In this document: positions 35,605-45,069 of the stretch, one piece after another | Position numbering within the stretch: position 1 is the first letter of the stretch | How the letters are laid out: the number at the start of each line of letters is the position of its first letter | Source: [Eubacterium] infirmum | GTDB lineage: Bacteria > Bacillota > Clostridia > Peptostreptococcales > Anaerovoracaceae | Length of the DNA: 64,000 nucleotides | NCBI GenBank assembly: GCA_900450455.1 | Contig: UGGN01000001.1 | Coordinates: 124,001-188,000, forward strand | Direction: 5' to 3' | Made by a program: the position numbers and the translations under genes | The notes under the pieces: generated by a model | What the model was told of the DNA's origin: nothing | The model's database searches: none | Seen by the model: the letters and a program-made list of their open reading frames with translations, nothing else

Positions 35605-36465
35605 TTAGTATTTTCTTGCCATAGTAAAGCCTCGTCCGTTTACTCCACTTACGTCAACCATGGTCATGAAAGCTTCTTCGTCTATTTCAAGAACCGTTGT
35701 CCTTACACGGTGTACGCTCTCGTGGCTGACTACACAGATGATTACATCCAGAGGATCCTTGCAGTGACCTGTGATTCCATGTGTCAAAGTAGAGCCGACA
35801 TCCAGATCGTTCTGCAGAGCCTCGTTAATCTCCTTATACTTATGGCTGATTATTGTGAACTGTACATTGCTTGAACCGAAGAGCACAACCTTATTAAGTG
35901 TTATAGTGCAAAGCATTACTACGATGATACCAAAGAGCACGTCGTTTGTATTTGCAAATGGTAGCTGCAAGATCATGATCGTGAAGTCCGCTATGTAGAT
36001 GAGCGGAGCAACCGGAATTCCCAGCTTGCGGTTTAGGATGATTGGAATTACGTCGCTTCCGCCGGATGATGCACCTGCACGAATTATGAGTCCCAGTCCA
36101 AATCCCATGAGCACTCCTCCGATTATGGCTGCAAGCATTGGTTGATCAGTCAGATGTTTAAGAGCATCAAATCTGTTAAACACATTCAGAAATAGTGGAA
36201 ATAGCACTGAACCTGCTACTATGCTGAGTGCAAAGAGCTTCCCGAGCAAAAGGAAGCCGAGTATCAAAAGCGATATGCTGATTATAGCTACAACTACCGA
36301 AACGTCAAATTCGAAGTAGTGCGAAAACACCCTGCCTACACCTGTTACGCCTCCTGCGATAAACTTATGTGGGAGAACAAAGGCTGCAAAGCTGAATGCG
36401 TCGCAAGCGATTCCCACCAGCACCATAAGGATGTTTCCTGTTCTACTATCTAAAAATTTGTTCAT
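35605..36465 (-). CDS. YitT family membrane protein
   Basis: A 286-residue protein: an N-terminal YitT membrane domain with five or six segments (about residues 10-200, with GVTGVGRVFSHYF and GASSGGSDVIP) and a C-terminal DUF2179 cytoplasmic domain (VSHESVHRVRTTVLEID). The role of this common Bacillota family is not settled. ATG 36465 is supported by GGAGGG eight bases upstream. The site directly touches the T tract of the preceding terminator, so the gene may depend on read-through or a weak local promoter. Confidence 0.88.
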   Translation of the reverse strand: MNKFLDSRTGNILMVLVGIACDAFSFAAFVLPHKFIAGGVTGVGRVFSHYFEFDVSVVVAIISISLLILGFLLLGKLFALSIVAGSVLFPLFLNVFNRFDALKHLTDQPMLAAIIGGVLMGFGLGLIIRAGASSGGSDVIPIILNRKLGIPVAPLIYIADFTIMILQLPFANTNDVLFGIIVVMLCTITLNKVVLFGSSNVQFTIISHKYKEINEALQNDLDVGSTLTHGITGHCKDPLDVIICVVSHESVHRVRTTVLEIDEEAFMTMVDVSGVNGRGFTMARKY

Positions 36466-36477
36466 AAATATCCCTCC

Positions 36478-36510
36478 AAAAATACCGATGCAGCTATGCC
36501 ACATCGGTAT
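36478..36510 (-). terminator. Terminator between CoA-transferase and yitT-like gene
   Basis: ATACCGATG (36482-36490) pairs with CATCGGTAT (36502-36510); T5 follows on the minus strand and abuts the GGAGG of the YitT gene. Confidence 0.75.
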
Positions 36511-36569
36511 GCCAGGTGTATTATACTACACTTTTTATTTTTGTTAAAGGTGATTTATAGCCGGTCAGA

Positions 36570-37928
36570 CTATAGAGAAATCTTGCTTGTCTTTGTCCAG
36601 ATTCCCATCTTCTCAGCATCCTTGATGAGCTCATCTCTGAAATCAGGGTGTGCGATGTTGATGAGCTTCTCAGCGCGCTCCCATGTACTCTTACCCTTGA
36701 GGTTTGCAGCACCGTACTCGGTTACGATGTAATGAGTTGACATTCTAGGGGTTGTTACAATTGAGCCCGGTGTTAGACCCGGCTTAATTAGAGTCTCAAG
36801 CTCGCCTGTTTTAGTTTTTCTTGTTGAAGGGGTGCAGATGAAGCTCTTTCCGCCCTTTGATAGGTAAGCACCCATAACGAAGTCGAGCTGTCCGCCAGTA
36901 CCGCTTACATGCTGATATCCCGCACTTTCGGAACAAACCTGACCATAGAGATCTAGCTGGATACAGCTGTTAACTGAATAGAAATTATCTATATTCCTGA
37001 TTACATGGATGTCATTAACATAGTCAACCGGAGCGATGTGGCATAGCGGATTATTATGGATGAAGTCATAAAGCTTCTTTGTTCCGCCTGCAAAGGCATA
37101 TACTGCTTTTTTATCATCAGCGCCTGTTCCTGCTACCAACTTGCCGGCGTTGAACAGATCTACATATGAGTCAACGAGCATTTCTGTATGACATCCGATG
37201 TTCTTGAAATCTGACTCAGCAAGCATGCTTCCAATACAGCATGGCAGCGCACCGATTCCGAGCTGAAGTGTACAGTTATCAGACATCAAATTTACTACGT
37301 GCTTAGCGATCTCGGTTTCAATTTCGCTTGCTGCCTTTGCCGGAATCTCGGCAGGGATTGAGTTTGATCCCTCTACGATGAAGTCAACGTCTGCTATGTT
37401 AAGAATAGCTGTCTCACCGTTTGCGAAAGGCATATTTTCATTAACCTCTACGATGATTTTCTTAGAAGCCTTTATGATGCCAAGCATTTCAGCGACCTGA
37501 GGTCCGATGTTGAAGTTACCATGCTCGTCAATTGGGGTAACCTGGAAACATGCCATATCGAACTGATTATCGTTCTGATCCCAGTAGCTAGGGAGCTCAC
37601 GGAAGAGCATTGGGATGTACCACTGACGTCCGGCTTTGCTCATTGCTCTATCTGTACCTGTGAAGTGAGAAGAGTGGAATCTTACGTTCTCGTTTGAGCT
37701 GCTTGCCTGATATGTCTTAAGCGCCTCTTTTCTGATAGCAACGTTTGTTATTATTGTAACGCCTTTTAGCTCGTTCGCTCTCTTAGCCAGAGCCTCGTCT
37801 ATATCGATGACAGAGCCAAGTCCGGTACCGAAATGTACTCTAAAATTGTTTTCTATTTTTGCCGCTGCTTGATCGGCAGTGATAAGTTTGTCCTGATATT
37901 GCTTATGAACATCGCTCACTTTGCACAT
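36570..37928 (-). CDS. Acetyl-CoA hydrolase/transferase family CoA-transferase
   Basis: A 452-residue class I CoA-transferase of the Cat2/But type. The catalytic glutamate lies in TEYGAANLKG near residue 398, and the CoA-site stretches LQLGIGALP and FVMGAYLSKGGKSF are present. It transfers CoA between acyl-CoA and acetate, for example butyryl- or 4-hydroxybutyryl-CoA, in fermentative acid production; the acyl donor cannot be read from sequence. ATG 37928 has GGAGG ten bases upstream. It stands alone between its promoter and terminator. Confidence 0.9.
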   Translation of the reverse strand: MCKVSDVHKQYQDKLITADQAAAKIENNFRVHFGTGLGSVIDIDEALAKRANELKGVTIITNVAIRKEALKTYQASSSNENVRFHSSHFTGTDRAMSKAGRQWYIPMLFRELPSYWDQNDNQFDMACFQVTPIDEHGNFNIGPQVAEMLGIIKASKKIIVEVNENMPFANGETAILNIADVDFIVEGSNSIPAEIPAKAASEIETEIAKHVVNLMSDNCTLQLGIGALPCCIGSMLAESDFKNIGCHTEMLVDSYVDLFNAGKLVAGTGADDKKAVYAFAGGTKKLYDFIHNNPLCHIAPVDYVNDIHVIRNIDNFYSVNSCIQLDLYGQVCSESAGYQHVSGTGGQLDFVMGAYLSKGGKSFICTPSTRKTKTGELETLIKPGLTPGSIVTTPRMSTHYIVTEYGAANLKGKSTWERAEKLINIAHPDFRDELIKDAEKMGIWTKTSKISL

Positions 37929-38032
37929 AGAAATTACCTCCATATAATAAGTTCTGTTGTGTTGAATATCGGCGAGTGATAATAGCCGAAATTAACCGAA
38001 TGAATTGATTATTATTTAACAATCATACTGAA

Positions 38033-38061
38033 ATTCTACTATATATTTTGTATACATGCAA
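38033..38061 (-). promoter_or_regulatory. CoA-transferase promoter
   Basis: Minus-strand TTGCAT (38056-38061), 17-base spacer, TAGAAT (38033-38038). Confidence 0.6.
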
Positions 38062-38236
38062 GCATTTTAAGAATATATAGTAATGATTTACATGAAAACA
38101 TGTCATTATAAATCTTTTTAATGATAGGATAACGGATGGTTTTGGGAATTGTGAAACCTTGACAAACAAGGAAATAGTTGATTTATAGCTAATAATGGCA
38201 ATTATCCACAGAATAATAGCAAATTTTATATCATTA

Positions 38237-38265
38237 TTGACAAGACTGTAACGAAATGATATAGT
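38237..38265 (+). promoter_or_regulatory. Promoter of cobalamin riboswitch / nik-type operon
   Basis: TTGACA (38237-38242), 17-base spacer, TATAGT (38260-38265), about 40 bases before the aptamer. Confidence 0.8.
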
Positions 38266-38304
38266 TGTGGCAAGTTTTTCAGTGCTTTAGTATAGAAATA
38301 TAGC

Positions 38305-38441
38305 TAAAGGTAAAAAGGAATCAGGTGAGAATCCTGAGCGATCCGGTCACTGTAAACAAGGAGTTTCTTTTCATTATCCATTGTGCGATACGCATGAGAA
38401 GGAGAAGAGGAGCGATGATCTGTAAGCCAGGAAACCTGCTG
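38305..38441 (+). promoter_or_regulatory. Cobalamin riboswitch upstream of methyltransferase/nik-type operon
   Basis: Conserved AdoCbl-class elements in order: GGAATCAGGTGAGAATCCTG, GATCCGGTCACTGTAA, and the B12 box AAGCCAGGAAACCTGCTG ending at 38441. It is followed by an expression platform in which ATGTAGCTTC (38451-38460) can pair with the 5' arm of the terminator. The 37929-38576 gap is filled by the two promoters, this riboswitch and its terminator. Confidence 0.95.
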
Positions 38442-38520
38442 AGAAATCCAATGTAGCTTCTGGGAGAGCGATTCATTGTAGGCAGATTACTTTGTTACAT
38501 TGTTTTTTTCGTACTTTATA

Positions 38521-38554
38521 AGAAGTTACATTGATTTATGTAGCTTCTTTTTTG
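38521..38554 (+). terminator. Riboswitch terminator
   Basis: GAAGTTACAT pairs with ATGTAGCTTC, followed by T6. The 3' arm is identical to the upstream antiterminator strand at 38451-38460, so the two structures exclude each other. Confidence 0.85.
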
Positions 38555-38576
38555 TTGTTTAAGAAAGGTAATTGAA

Positions 38577-39317
38577 ATGGTAAAAATCAAAGAATTTTGG
38601 GAAGGCGAAGCACAGATTTATGATGAAGCTATAAAGAAAGAGATAAAAGGGGAGTTTGCGCCACAGTGGAAGAAGCTGATTTTGGATAATGCCCCTAAGG
38701 CTGATAGACTCAAAATTTTGGACATAGGAACCGGTCCGGGATTTTTCCCCGTTCTGCTATCTCAGGATGGTCACGATGTTACGGGAATCGACGTGACAGA
38801 GAACATGATTAAGTGGGCAAAGCATAATGCCAAGGAGTGCGGTGTTGAGCCAAATCTTTTGACTATGGATACTCACAATCTTGAGTTTGAGGATGACAGC
38901 TTTGATGTAATCGTGAATAGAAATGTTACATGGACTCTAGAGAATCCTAAAGATGCTTACAAGGAGTGGATGAGGGTTCTTAAGCCCGATGGATCTCTGA
39001 TAATCTTTGATGCTTGCTGGTATCTATGGAATTACGATAAGGATTTAGAGAAGATCTATAGAGAGAATGAGAAGAGGGTTAAAGAAAAGTATGGTAGAAG
39101 AATCCACCAACACACAAATCCTGAAGACGAGAAGAGATTGGGTGAAGAGCTTTTCATGAGTGACAAGAGAAGACCCGGTTGGGATCTTGTAACCCTAATC
39201 GATTTAGGTTTTAAGGATGTCAGGGCAGATGTTGATATTACCGAGCTTGTTTGGGATGAGATGAACAAAGAAGTAAATGGGCCTACGCCGCAGTTTATGA
39301 TAGTTGCTAAGAAGTAG
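38577..39317 (+). CDS. SAM-dependent class I methyltransferase
   Basis: A 246-residue methyltransferase with the SAM-binding motif ILDIGTGPGFFP near residue 47, an acidic GIDVTENM at the end of strand 2, and LKPDGSLIIFDA near 140. It is the first gene after the cobalamin riboswitch and lies 42 bases before the NikB-type permease gene, in one operon. Substrate unknown: it could modify a metal-binding small molecule imported by the transporter, or a corrinoid intermediate, but neither is shown. AGAAAGGTAA precedes the ATG. Confidence 0.85.
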   Translation: MVKIKEFWEGEAQIYDEAIKKEIKGEFAPQWKKLILDNAPKADRLKILDIGTGPGFFPVLLSQDGHDVTGIDVTENMIKWAKHNAKECGVEPNLLTMDTHNLEFEDDSFDVIVNRNVTWTLENPKDAYKEWMRVLKPDGSLIIFDACWYLWNYDKDLEKIYRENEKRVKEKYGRRIHQHTNPEDEKRLGEELFMSDKRRPGWDLVTLIDLGFKDVRADVDITELVWDEMNKEVNGPTPQFMIVAKK

Positions 39318-39359
39318 TTTAAGAAATATTTATTTTATAGAGAAATTAAGGAAGTATGT

Positions 39360-40289
39360 GTGATTAAGTATATTGGCAAGAGACTAATTCTTGTGATTCC
39401 GGTAATTCTGGGGATTACGGTCATAACTTTTGTTTTGACATCATTCTCCGCCGGAGATACCGCAAGAATACTAGCAGAAAAAGTATATAATCATCCGACA
39501 GTAGATCAAATAGAGGAAATCAGGCACGAAGAAGGACTGGACCTGCCCCTGCACATACAGTACGGTAGATGGCTTAAGAAAGTTATAAAAGGTGATTTCG
39601 GAAACTCGATAGATTCAGGAGAACCGGCTATTGAGGAGCTTTTAACACACTTTAAACCTACGCTAAAGCTAGGGCTAATCGGACTTGTGCTGCTGGTTTT
39701 GATTTCGGTACCGCTTGGAGTATTTTCCGTCGTCTTTGAGAATCGGCTAATTGATAAAATTATCAAGCTTTTTTCGTATATAAGTGTATCCATGCCGAGC
39801 TTCTGGCTGGGTTTGCTCTGTCTTTATGTCTTTGGCGTAAAACTGGGCATAATATCGGTCATAGGTGCAGATACAGAAGGGAGTCCAATAATAGCAGCTT
39901 TTGTTTTGGATTTCGGTTTTTTCGGTATTTTGATCAGATTGATCAGAGCAAATCTGATTGAGGTTATGAATAAGGATTTCATAAGGGCATGCCGTGCCAA
40001 GGGACTTGGAACTACAAGGATACTTTTTGTGCACGGACTGAAGAATGCTATTATCCCTGTGATAACAAGGTCATCGTCGATAATTCTACACCTCGTAACG
40101 GGTTCTGCTATTATAGAAACCATATTCTCAATTAAAGGTGTGGGATATCTGGCGTTGAATGCCATTTCCCTAAAGGATTTGCCGGTGATTCAGTGCTATA
40201 TAATCGTTGTTTCGTTTTTGGTCATAGTTATAAATTTAGCTATAGATATCTCCTATTCCGTTTTGGATAAGAGAATCAAATTGCAGTAG
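39360..40289 (+). CDS. nikB: NikB/DppB-type ABC transporter permease
   Basis: A 309-residue permease with six membrane segments and the binding-protein-dependent transport motif near residue 200-225 (the EVMNKDFIRACRAKGLGTTR stretch, the EAA loop). The start is GTG 39360 with AAGGAAG upstream. First transporter gene of a five-part Nik/Dpp-type set. The cobalamin riboswitch and the NikA-like binding protein argue for cobalt rather than peptide import. Confidence 0.88.
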   Translation: MIKYIGKRLILVIPVILGITVITFVLTSFSAGDTARILAEKVYNHPTVDQIEEIRHEEGLDLPLHIQYGRWLKKVIKGDFGNSIDSGEPAIEELLTHFKPTLKLGLIGLVLLVLISVPLGVFSVVFENRLIDKIIKLFSYISVSMPSFWLGLLCLYVFGVKLGIISVIGADTEGSPIIAAFVLDFGFFGILIRLIRANLIEVMNKDFIRACRAKGLGTTRILFVHGLKNAIIPVITRSSSIILHLVTGSAIIETIFSIKGVGYLALNAISLKDLPVIQCYIIVVSFLVIVINLAIDISYSVLDKRIKLQ

Positions 40290-40297
40290 GGGGTCAT

Positions 40298-41164
40298 ATG
40301 TTTCATAGAAAAAAGAAAGCTGAAACTCTACTTGAGCAAAACGGGAATCTATCGCTAAGCAGCATCATACGTCAAAGGAAGACCAAAATAGGCCTTGCCA
40401 TCGCAATTATTTTCATCTTAATTGCAATATTTGCACCTCTGATTGCGCCAAACGATCCGACCTTGGTAGATGTTACAGTAAAATTACAAAATCCAAGTCT
40501 AAAATATCCGTTTGGGACCGACCAACTGGGAAGATGCGTGTTTTCGAGGATAGTATTCGGGAGCAGATATTCCCTGTTTTACAGTTTTACTGTGCTTGCA
40601 ATAACTTTGATTATCGGCCTTCCGATCGGAATGGTCTCCGGTTACGTCGGAGGCAAATGGGACACGGCAATAATGCGTGTCATAGATATATTCCTCGCAA
40701 TGCCATCTTTCATAATCGTTCTAGCGATTGCCGGAAGCTTTGGAACCAGTGGTAAAAATCTAATTCTTGCTATGTCCATGTCCTACTGGGCAAACTATGC
40801 AAGGGTGAGCAGAGCTTTGACGCTGAAGATCAAAGGGGAAAGCTATTTTCAGGCGCTTAAAGCAGGAGGACTAAGCCATACGAGAATTATTTTCAAGCAT
40901 GTTCTGAGGAATATTATGCCTTCAATTATTGCCCTGGCTACGGTAGAAATAGGAAGTATAATACTTGCAATTGCAGGATTTTCATTTATAGGACTGGGAG
41001 TAAAGCCACCTACACCGGAGTGGGGAATCATGCTGAGCGAGAGCAGACCTTTTATTCAGACCTTCCCTCAGCTGATGATGTATCCCGGTCTAACCATAAT
41101 GCTTATAGTCTTTGGAGTAAACATATTAGGAGAAGGAGTTCAAGATGGATTGTCAAAAAAATAG
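40298..41164 (+). CDS. nikC: NikC/DppC-type ABC transporter permease
   Basis: A 288-residue permease with an N-terminal OppC-type segment (IIRQRKTKIGLAIAIIFIL) and six membrane helices; the EAA loop is around YFQALKAGGLSHTRIIFKHV, and the family closing EWGIMLSESRP is present. GGGGGT precedes ATG 40298. It overlaps the next ATPase gene by 20 bases, so expression is coupled. It pairs with the NikB-type permease. Confidence 0.88.
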   Translation: MFHRKKKAETLLEQNGNLSLSSIIRQRKTKIGLAIAIIFILIAIFAPLIAPNDPTLVDVTVKLQNPSLKYPFGTDQLGRCVFSRIVFGSRYSLFYSFTVLAITLIIGLPIGMVSGYVGGKWDTAIMRVIDIFLAMPSFIIVLAIAGSFGTSGKNLILAMSMSYWANYARVSRALTLKIKGESYFQALKAGGLSHTRIIFKHVLRNIMPSIIALATVEIGSIILAIAGFSFIGLGVKPPTPEWGIMLSESRPFIQTFPQLMMYPGLTIMLIVFGVNILGEGVQDGLSKK

Positions 41165-41933
41165 CCTTGAGCTCAGGAATCTGCGCATTGGATTTATGGA
41201 CTATGCCAAAAGAGAAACTCAAGCCGTCAAAGGGCTGAATCTGACACTACCGAAAGGTAAAATAGTTGCCCTGGTTGGTGAATCCGGCTGCGGAAAGACG
41301 GTAACAAGTCTTGCAATAATGAATCTGCTCAAGGAAAATGCGACGGTTAGTGGAGAGATCTACTGCAATGGGAAATCCATACATAAAATGTCTACAAAGC
41401 AGAGACAAAGCTGTAATGGAAGACTTTTTGGAATGATATTTCAAGAGCCTGTAGGGGCACTGGACCCACTGTTTATCATAAAGAAGCAGATGATGGAGGG
41501 ATTGCGAAAACATAGAAACGTCAGTAAGACCGAAGGCATAGAGATAATTTGTGAGGGGCTTCAGAACATGAATTTCCAAGCTCCGGCAGAGATACTGAAT
41601 AAGTATCCACACGAGCTTAGTGGTGGTATGTGTCAAAGAGTGATGATAGCAAGTGTCCTAATTCAGGAGGTCGAATATCTTATAGCGGACGAACCGACAA
41701 CGGCACTTGATGTAACCATACAAAAACAGATTTTGATACAGCTATACAAATTGAGCAGAGAAAAAAATATTGGAATTCTCTTCATAACACACGATCTCGC
41801 AGCGGTAGCGGAGATTGCAGACTACATCTATGTAATGAAGGATGGAGAGCTTGTTGAAGAAGGCGATGTATTTGAAGTCTTTGATAAGCCGAAGAACGAA
41901 TATACGAGACATTTAATAGCAGGGAAAATTTAG
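41145..41933 (+). CDS. nikD: NikD/DppD-type ABC transporter ATPase
   Basis: A 262-residue ATPase with Walker A GESGCGKT near residue 46, signature LSGGMCQR near 160 and Walker B YLIADEPTTALD. It is short for an OppD/DppD protein (usually about 320), ending soon after the ATPase core without the cysteine-rich tail, like NikD. ATG 41145 follows AGGAG and lies inside the end of the permease gene. Energises the importer with the next ATPase. Confidence 0.88.
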   Translation: MDCQKNSLELRNLRIGFMDYAKRETQAVKGLNLTLPKGKIVALVGESGCGKTVTSLAIMNLLKENATVSGEIYCNGKSIHKMSTKQRQSCNGRLFGMIFQEPVGALDPLFIIKKQMMEGLRKHRNVSKTEGIEIICEGLQNMNFQAPAEILNKYPHELSGGMCQRVMIASVLIQEVEYLIADEPTTALDVTIQKQILIQLYKLSREKNIGILFITHDLAAVAEIADYIYVMKDGELVEEGDVFEVFDKPKNEYTRHLIAGKI

Positions 41934-41944
41934 GTATTAAGATT

Positions 41945-42892
41945 ATGAAGCCACTATTGGAAATAAGAAATCTAACAAAGTTTTATAGCAAAAATGACAA
42001 GCTGCCGGCAGTTTGTGACATTTCACTTGTAATAAACAAAAACAGCTCGCTGGCACTCATAGGTGAAAGCGGATGCGGTAAGACTACGCTTGCAAAGATA
42101 ATCATGGGGCTGGAGAAGCCAACAAAGGGAGAGGTTGTTTTCAATGGTAGTAACATAGCGAAGATGAAGGAGAGTCAGCTAAGACCACTGAGAAGGGATG
42201 TACAGATGATATTTCAGTACAGTAAATCGGTCTTCAATCCGAGCTATACAGTTGGCGATAGTATAAGAGAAGTCTTACTTGCACACGAAAAGTTAAGTCA
42301 TGAAGAGTGCCAGAGGCGTCTGGATGAAATATTTGAGGTAGTGAAGCTCCCAAACAGCTTTCAGAAGAAATATGTATCTCAGCTTTCGGGTGGACAGTGT
42401 CAGAGGGCTAATATAGCGAGATCTTTAATACTAAAGCCAAAGCTTTTGATATGCGACGAACCGGTCGCGAGTTTGGATTATGCAATTCGACATCGTGTGC
42501 TCGAACTGTTGCAGGAGATACGGCAGACAACGGATGTAACCTATCTTTTGATCACGCATGACCTGTCAAATGTGAAGGATCTCTGTCAAAATGTCGCAAT
42601 CATGTATAAGGGTAATATAGTCGAGCTTGCGAAAGTCGAAACAGATTTAGATAGAGTAGTTAAGCATCCATATTCCATTGATTTGTTTAAATCAATACCT
42701 TGTGCAGATCCTCGAAAGAGGAGTTTTATCAATGAGCCTACTAGGGAATATGAGTCTACCGGAGAGACTCTTCAGGGATGCGTATACAGGAATCGCTGCA
42801 CAAAGAGTGAGGCGATTTGTGACCATAATAAGCCTTTATTAAGGGAAACGGAACATAAGCATTTTATCGCTTGTAATAAGTTTAATAGTTGA
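41945..42892 (+). CDS. nikE: NikE/DppF-type ABC transporter ATPase
   Basis: A 315-residue ATPase with Walker A GESGCGKTT near 40, signature LSGGQCQR near 146, Walker B LLICDEPVASLD, and the oligopeptide/nickel-type C-terminal region with cysteines (CVYRNRCTKSEAIC), which in DppD/OppD relatives holds an iron-sulfur cluster. It starts 11 bases after the previous ATPase gene and ends 17 bases before the binding-protein start. Confidence 0.88.
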   Translation: MKPLLEIRNLTKFYSKNDKLPAVCDISLVINKNSSLALIGESGCGKTTLAKIIMGLEKPTKGEVVFNGSNIAKMKESQLRPLRRDVQMIFQYSKSVFNPSYTVGDSIREVLLAHEKLSHEECQRRLDEIFEVVKLPNSFQKKYVSQLSGGQCQRANIARSLILKPKLLICDEPVASLDYAIRHRVLELLQEIRQTTDVTYLLITHDLSNVKDLCQNVAIMYKGNIVELAKVETDLDRVVKHPYSIDLFKSIPCADPRKRSFINEPTREYESTGETLQGCVYRNRCTKSEAICDHNKPLLRETEHKHFIACNKFNS

Positions 42893-42909
42893 AAGGAGAT
42901 AAAGAAAAG

Positions 42910-44495
42910 ATGAGAAAGAAAAGACTTTTAAAAGTTACTGCAGTGATGGCGATTATATTTGCGATGTCATTTGGTTTAATGGCTTGCAAGGACAAGGAAA
43001 CGTCAAAGAAGAGTGACACAAGCAGCAAGACTGTTACTGCTATGATGTCCGGCGACCTAAAGCCGGAATCAGCGGATACTGTCGATACGAGCATATCTGC
43101 GATTAAGTTCTATGAACTTGTTTATGACCCACTAGTAAGATATGGTGAAGATGGAAAAATTGAGCCGGCTCTAGCGGAATCATATGAGATTAGCGAGGAT
43201 GGTACAGTTTACACATTTAAGCTTAGAAAGGGCGTTAAGTTCAGCAATGGTGAGGATTTCAACGCTGATAACGTTCTGTTCAATACAGACCGTTGGAATG
43301 AAAAGGTTCGTTCAAACTTCTCAGCAAAGCTTCTGGATGTAAAGAAGATTGACGATTACACCGTTCAGTTCACCTTTGAAAAGGCGGCATATCCAATCCT
43401 CATCGAGTTCACATATCCGAGACCGTTTAGAATGTTAGCTAAAGCAAGCATCGATTCTAACGGAAAGTTCAAGGAACCTATCGGAACAGGCCAGTGGATG
43501 ATTAAGAATTACAAGTCCGGTTCTGAGGTAACACTTGTACCAAACCCTAATTACTGGGGAAAGAAGCCTGCTTTTGATAAGCTGGTCATCAAAGAAGTAA
43601 AGGATGGGCAGGCAAGAACTATGGCACTGCAGAGCAGAGAAGCTGATTTGAGCCTTGCCGATATACCTGCAGAGGATACAAAGAAAATCGAAGAAGATAA
43701 GGATTTAGCAACTCTAAAGGAGAAGTCAACACAGTCCTTCTTCTTAGGAATCAACTACGATAACGAAGCTCTTAGGGATGTCAAAGTAAGACAGGCGCTA
43801 AACTATGCAACAAACAAGAAGTCAATGGTTAAAGAGCTTATAAACAATGCCGGTGTTCCGGCAACAGGTGTTTTCTCGGATAAGGTACCTTATGTAAATA
43901 AGGATAACAGTCCCGGTATGATTATGATATCAAAAAGGCGAAAGCTCTCCTAAAGGAAGCCGGATACAAAGAAAACAAGGACGGCATGCTGGAAAAGGAT
44001 GGCAAGCCATTGTCATTCAAGCTTGTCTTCCAGACAGGAGAATATGCAAACTGGAAGACAATCTGCCAATATCTAAAGTCAGAGTATAAGAAGATAGGTG
44101 TTGATATTCAGCTGGAGGAGAAGGAAGTCAGTGCGTACTATGATGCAATCTGGAAGAACAGAAACTACGACCTGATTATCTACCGCTCATACGAAGATTC
44201 ATGGAACCCACATGGCTTCCTAAAGAGTGTGTTCCGCAATACTGACGAGGCAAAAGGAATTTTCTGGAGCGATGATAAACTCACAGAGATGATTAATGAT
44301 GTCCTGGCAACATATAAGGATGATGAGAGACCGGCAAAGTACGATGCAATCTTCAAGTATATGAATGATGAAGCGATAACAATTCCTCTCTACTATCCAA
44401 ATAGAATGATTACATACAACAAGAGACTTGGAGATCTAAAACTGGCTGCAACCATGTATCAGGATGTCATTTGGAATACAATCAAGATTAAATAG
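42910..44495 (+). pseudogene. nikA: NikA-like metal/peptide-binding lipoprotein, frameshifted
   Basis: A lipoprotein signal (hydrophobic stretch then LMAC) begins a solute-binding protein of family 5. It matches E. coli NikA closely in YPRPFRML, IGTGQWMI, VRQALNYATNKKS and WNPHGFL. The first frame ends at 43953. The frame one base back continues as YDYDIKKAKALLKEAGY to 44495, as NikA does at the same place (YDPQKAKALLEKAG), so a single base is missing around 43915-43919. Together the parts give a normal 528-residue protein. It is either a recent null mutation or a sequencing error. AAAGGAGAT precedes ATG 42910. As the receptor, its loss would disable the importer. Confidence 0.85.
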
Positions 44496-44569
44496 TCTCA
44501 TGCTATGTAAATTTGCCAAAAAGAAGAACAGATAATATAACTTAATATGGAATACATAGGTTGTTAATT

Positions 44570-44612
44570 AAATTCACCGTAGTCGTTATAGATTAATGGC
44601 TATGGTGAATTT
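44570..44612 (+). terminator. Hairpin at end of the nik-type operon
   Basis: AAATTCACCGTAG (44570-44582) pairs with CTATGGTGAATTT (44600-44612) with one wobble. No clean T run follows, so it is a weak terminator or an RNA-stabilising hairpin. Confidence 0.5.
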
Positions 44613-44660
44613 ATGCTTTGTTTTCAATGTCCGGTTTACCTAACAAGAGCAATGTTGCAG

Positions 44661-44689
44661 TTGAAAGACGCTCTTTATCGTGGTATTAT
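44661..44689 (+). promoter_or_regulatory. tRNA-Arg promoter
   Basis: TTGAAA (44661-44666), 17-base spacer, TATTAT (44684-44689), 13 bases before the tRNA. Confidence 0.8.
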
Positions 44690-44702
44690 ATGTAAGCAAT
44701 GT

Positions 44703-44778
44703 GTCCCAGTAGCTCAGTGGATAGAGCGTCGGTTTCCTAAACCGTGCGTCGGGTGTTCGAATCGCCTCTGGGACACCA
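44703..44778 (+). tRNA. tRNA-Arg (anticodon CCU)
   Basis: A 76-base cloverleaf with CCA encoded. Acceptor arm GTCCCAG/CTGGGAC, D arm GCTC/GAGC, anticodon loop TTCCTAA with CCT at positions 34-36, T loop TTCGAAT. It reads AGG. The 27-43 pair is a T-T mismatch, the other stems pair well. Confidence 0.95.
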
Positions 44779-44783
44779 AATTT

Positions 44784-44828
44784 AAAGCCTTGTATTTGCT
44801 TGATTATCAAGTGTAGCAGGGCTTTTTT
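44784..44828 (+). terminator. tRNA-Arg terminator
   Basis: AAAGCCTTG pairs with CAGGGCTTT (one mismatch), with an inner CTTGAT/ATCAAG stem, followed by T6. Confidence 0.8.
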
Positions 44829-45069
44829 ATTTGCCTTGAAAAACTATCCGGGAAGATGATATTGACTTAAATTGTCCTATATTTCTCTATTAAGTGTGAC
44901 ACCCACTGTGACACCCTAAAAAATTAACTAAGACTTACAGCACGGGAATTAACATGATTTGCAAGGCAAGGCTATAGCCGGGTTTTACTCGTATGACGAA
45001 AACTGATATAATTAACTTAAGTAAAAAGCTGCTTATCGCAGTTAGAATTAAATAAAAGAGGTTTAGCTC

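Noticed and set aside
43905..43960. Programmed -1 frameshift in the nikA-like gene
   Set aside because: The shift must occur before YDYD for the product to match the family, and no slippery heptamer is there; the later A5 run would leave unrelated residues.
44613..44816. Plus-strand open frame of 67 codons
   Set aside because: It runs through the tRNA-Arg gene and its promoter.
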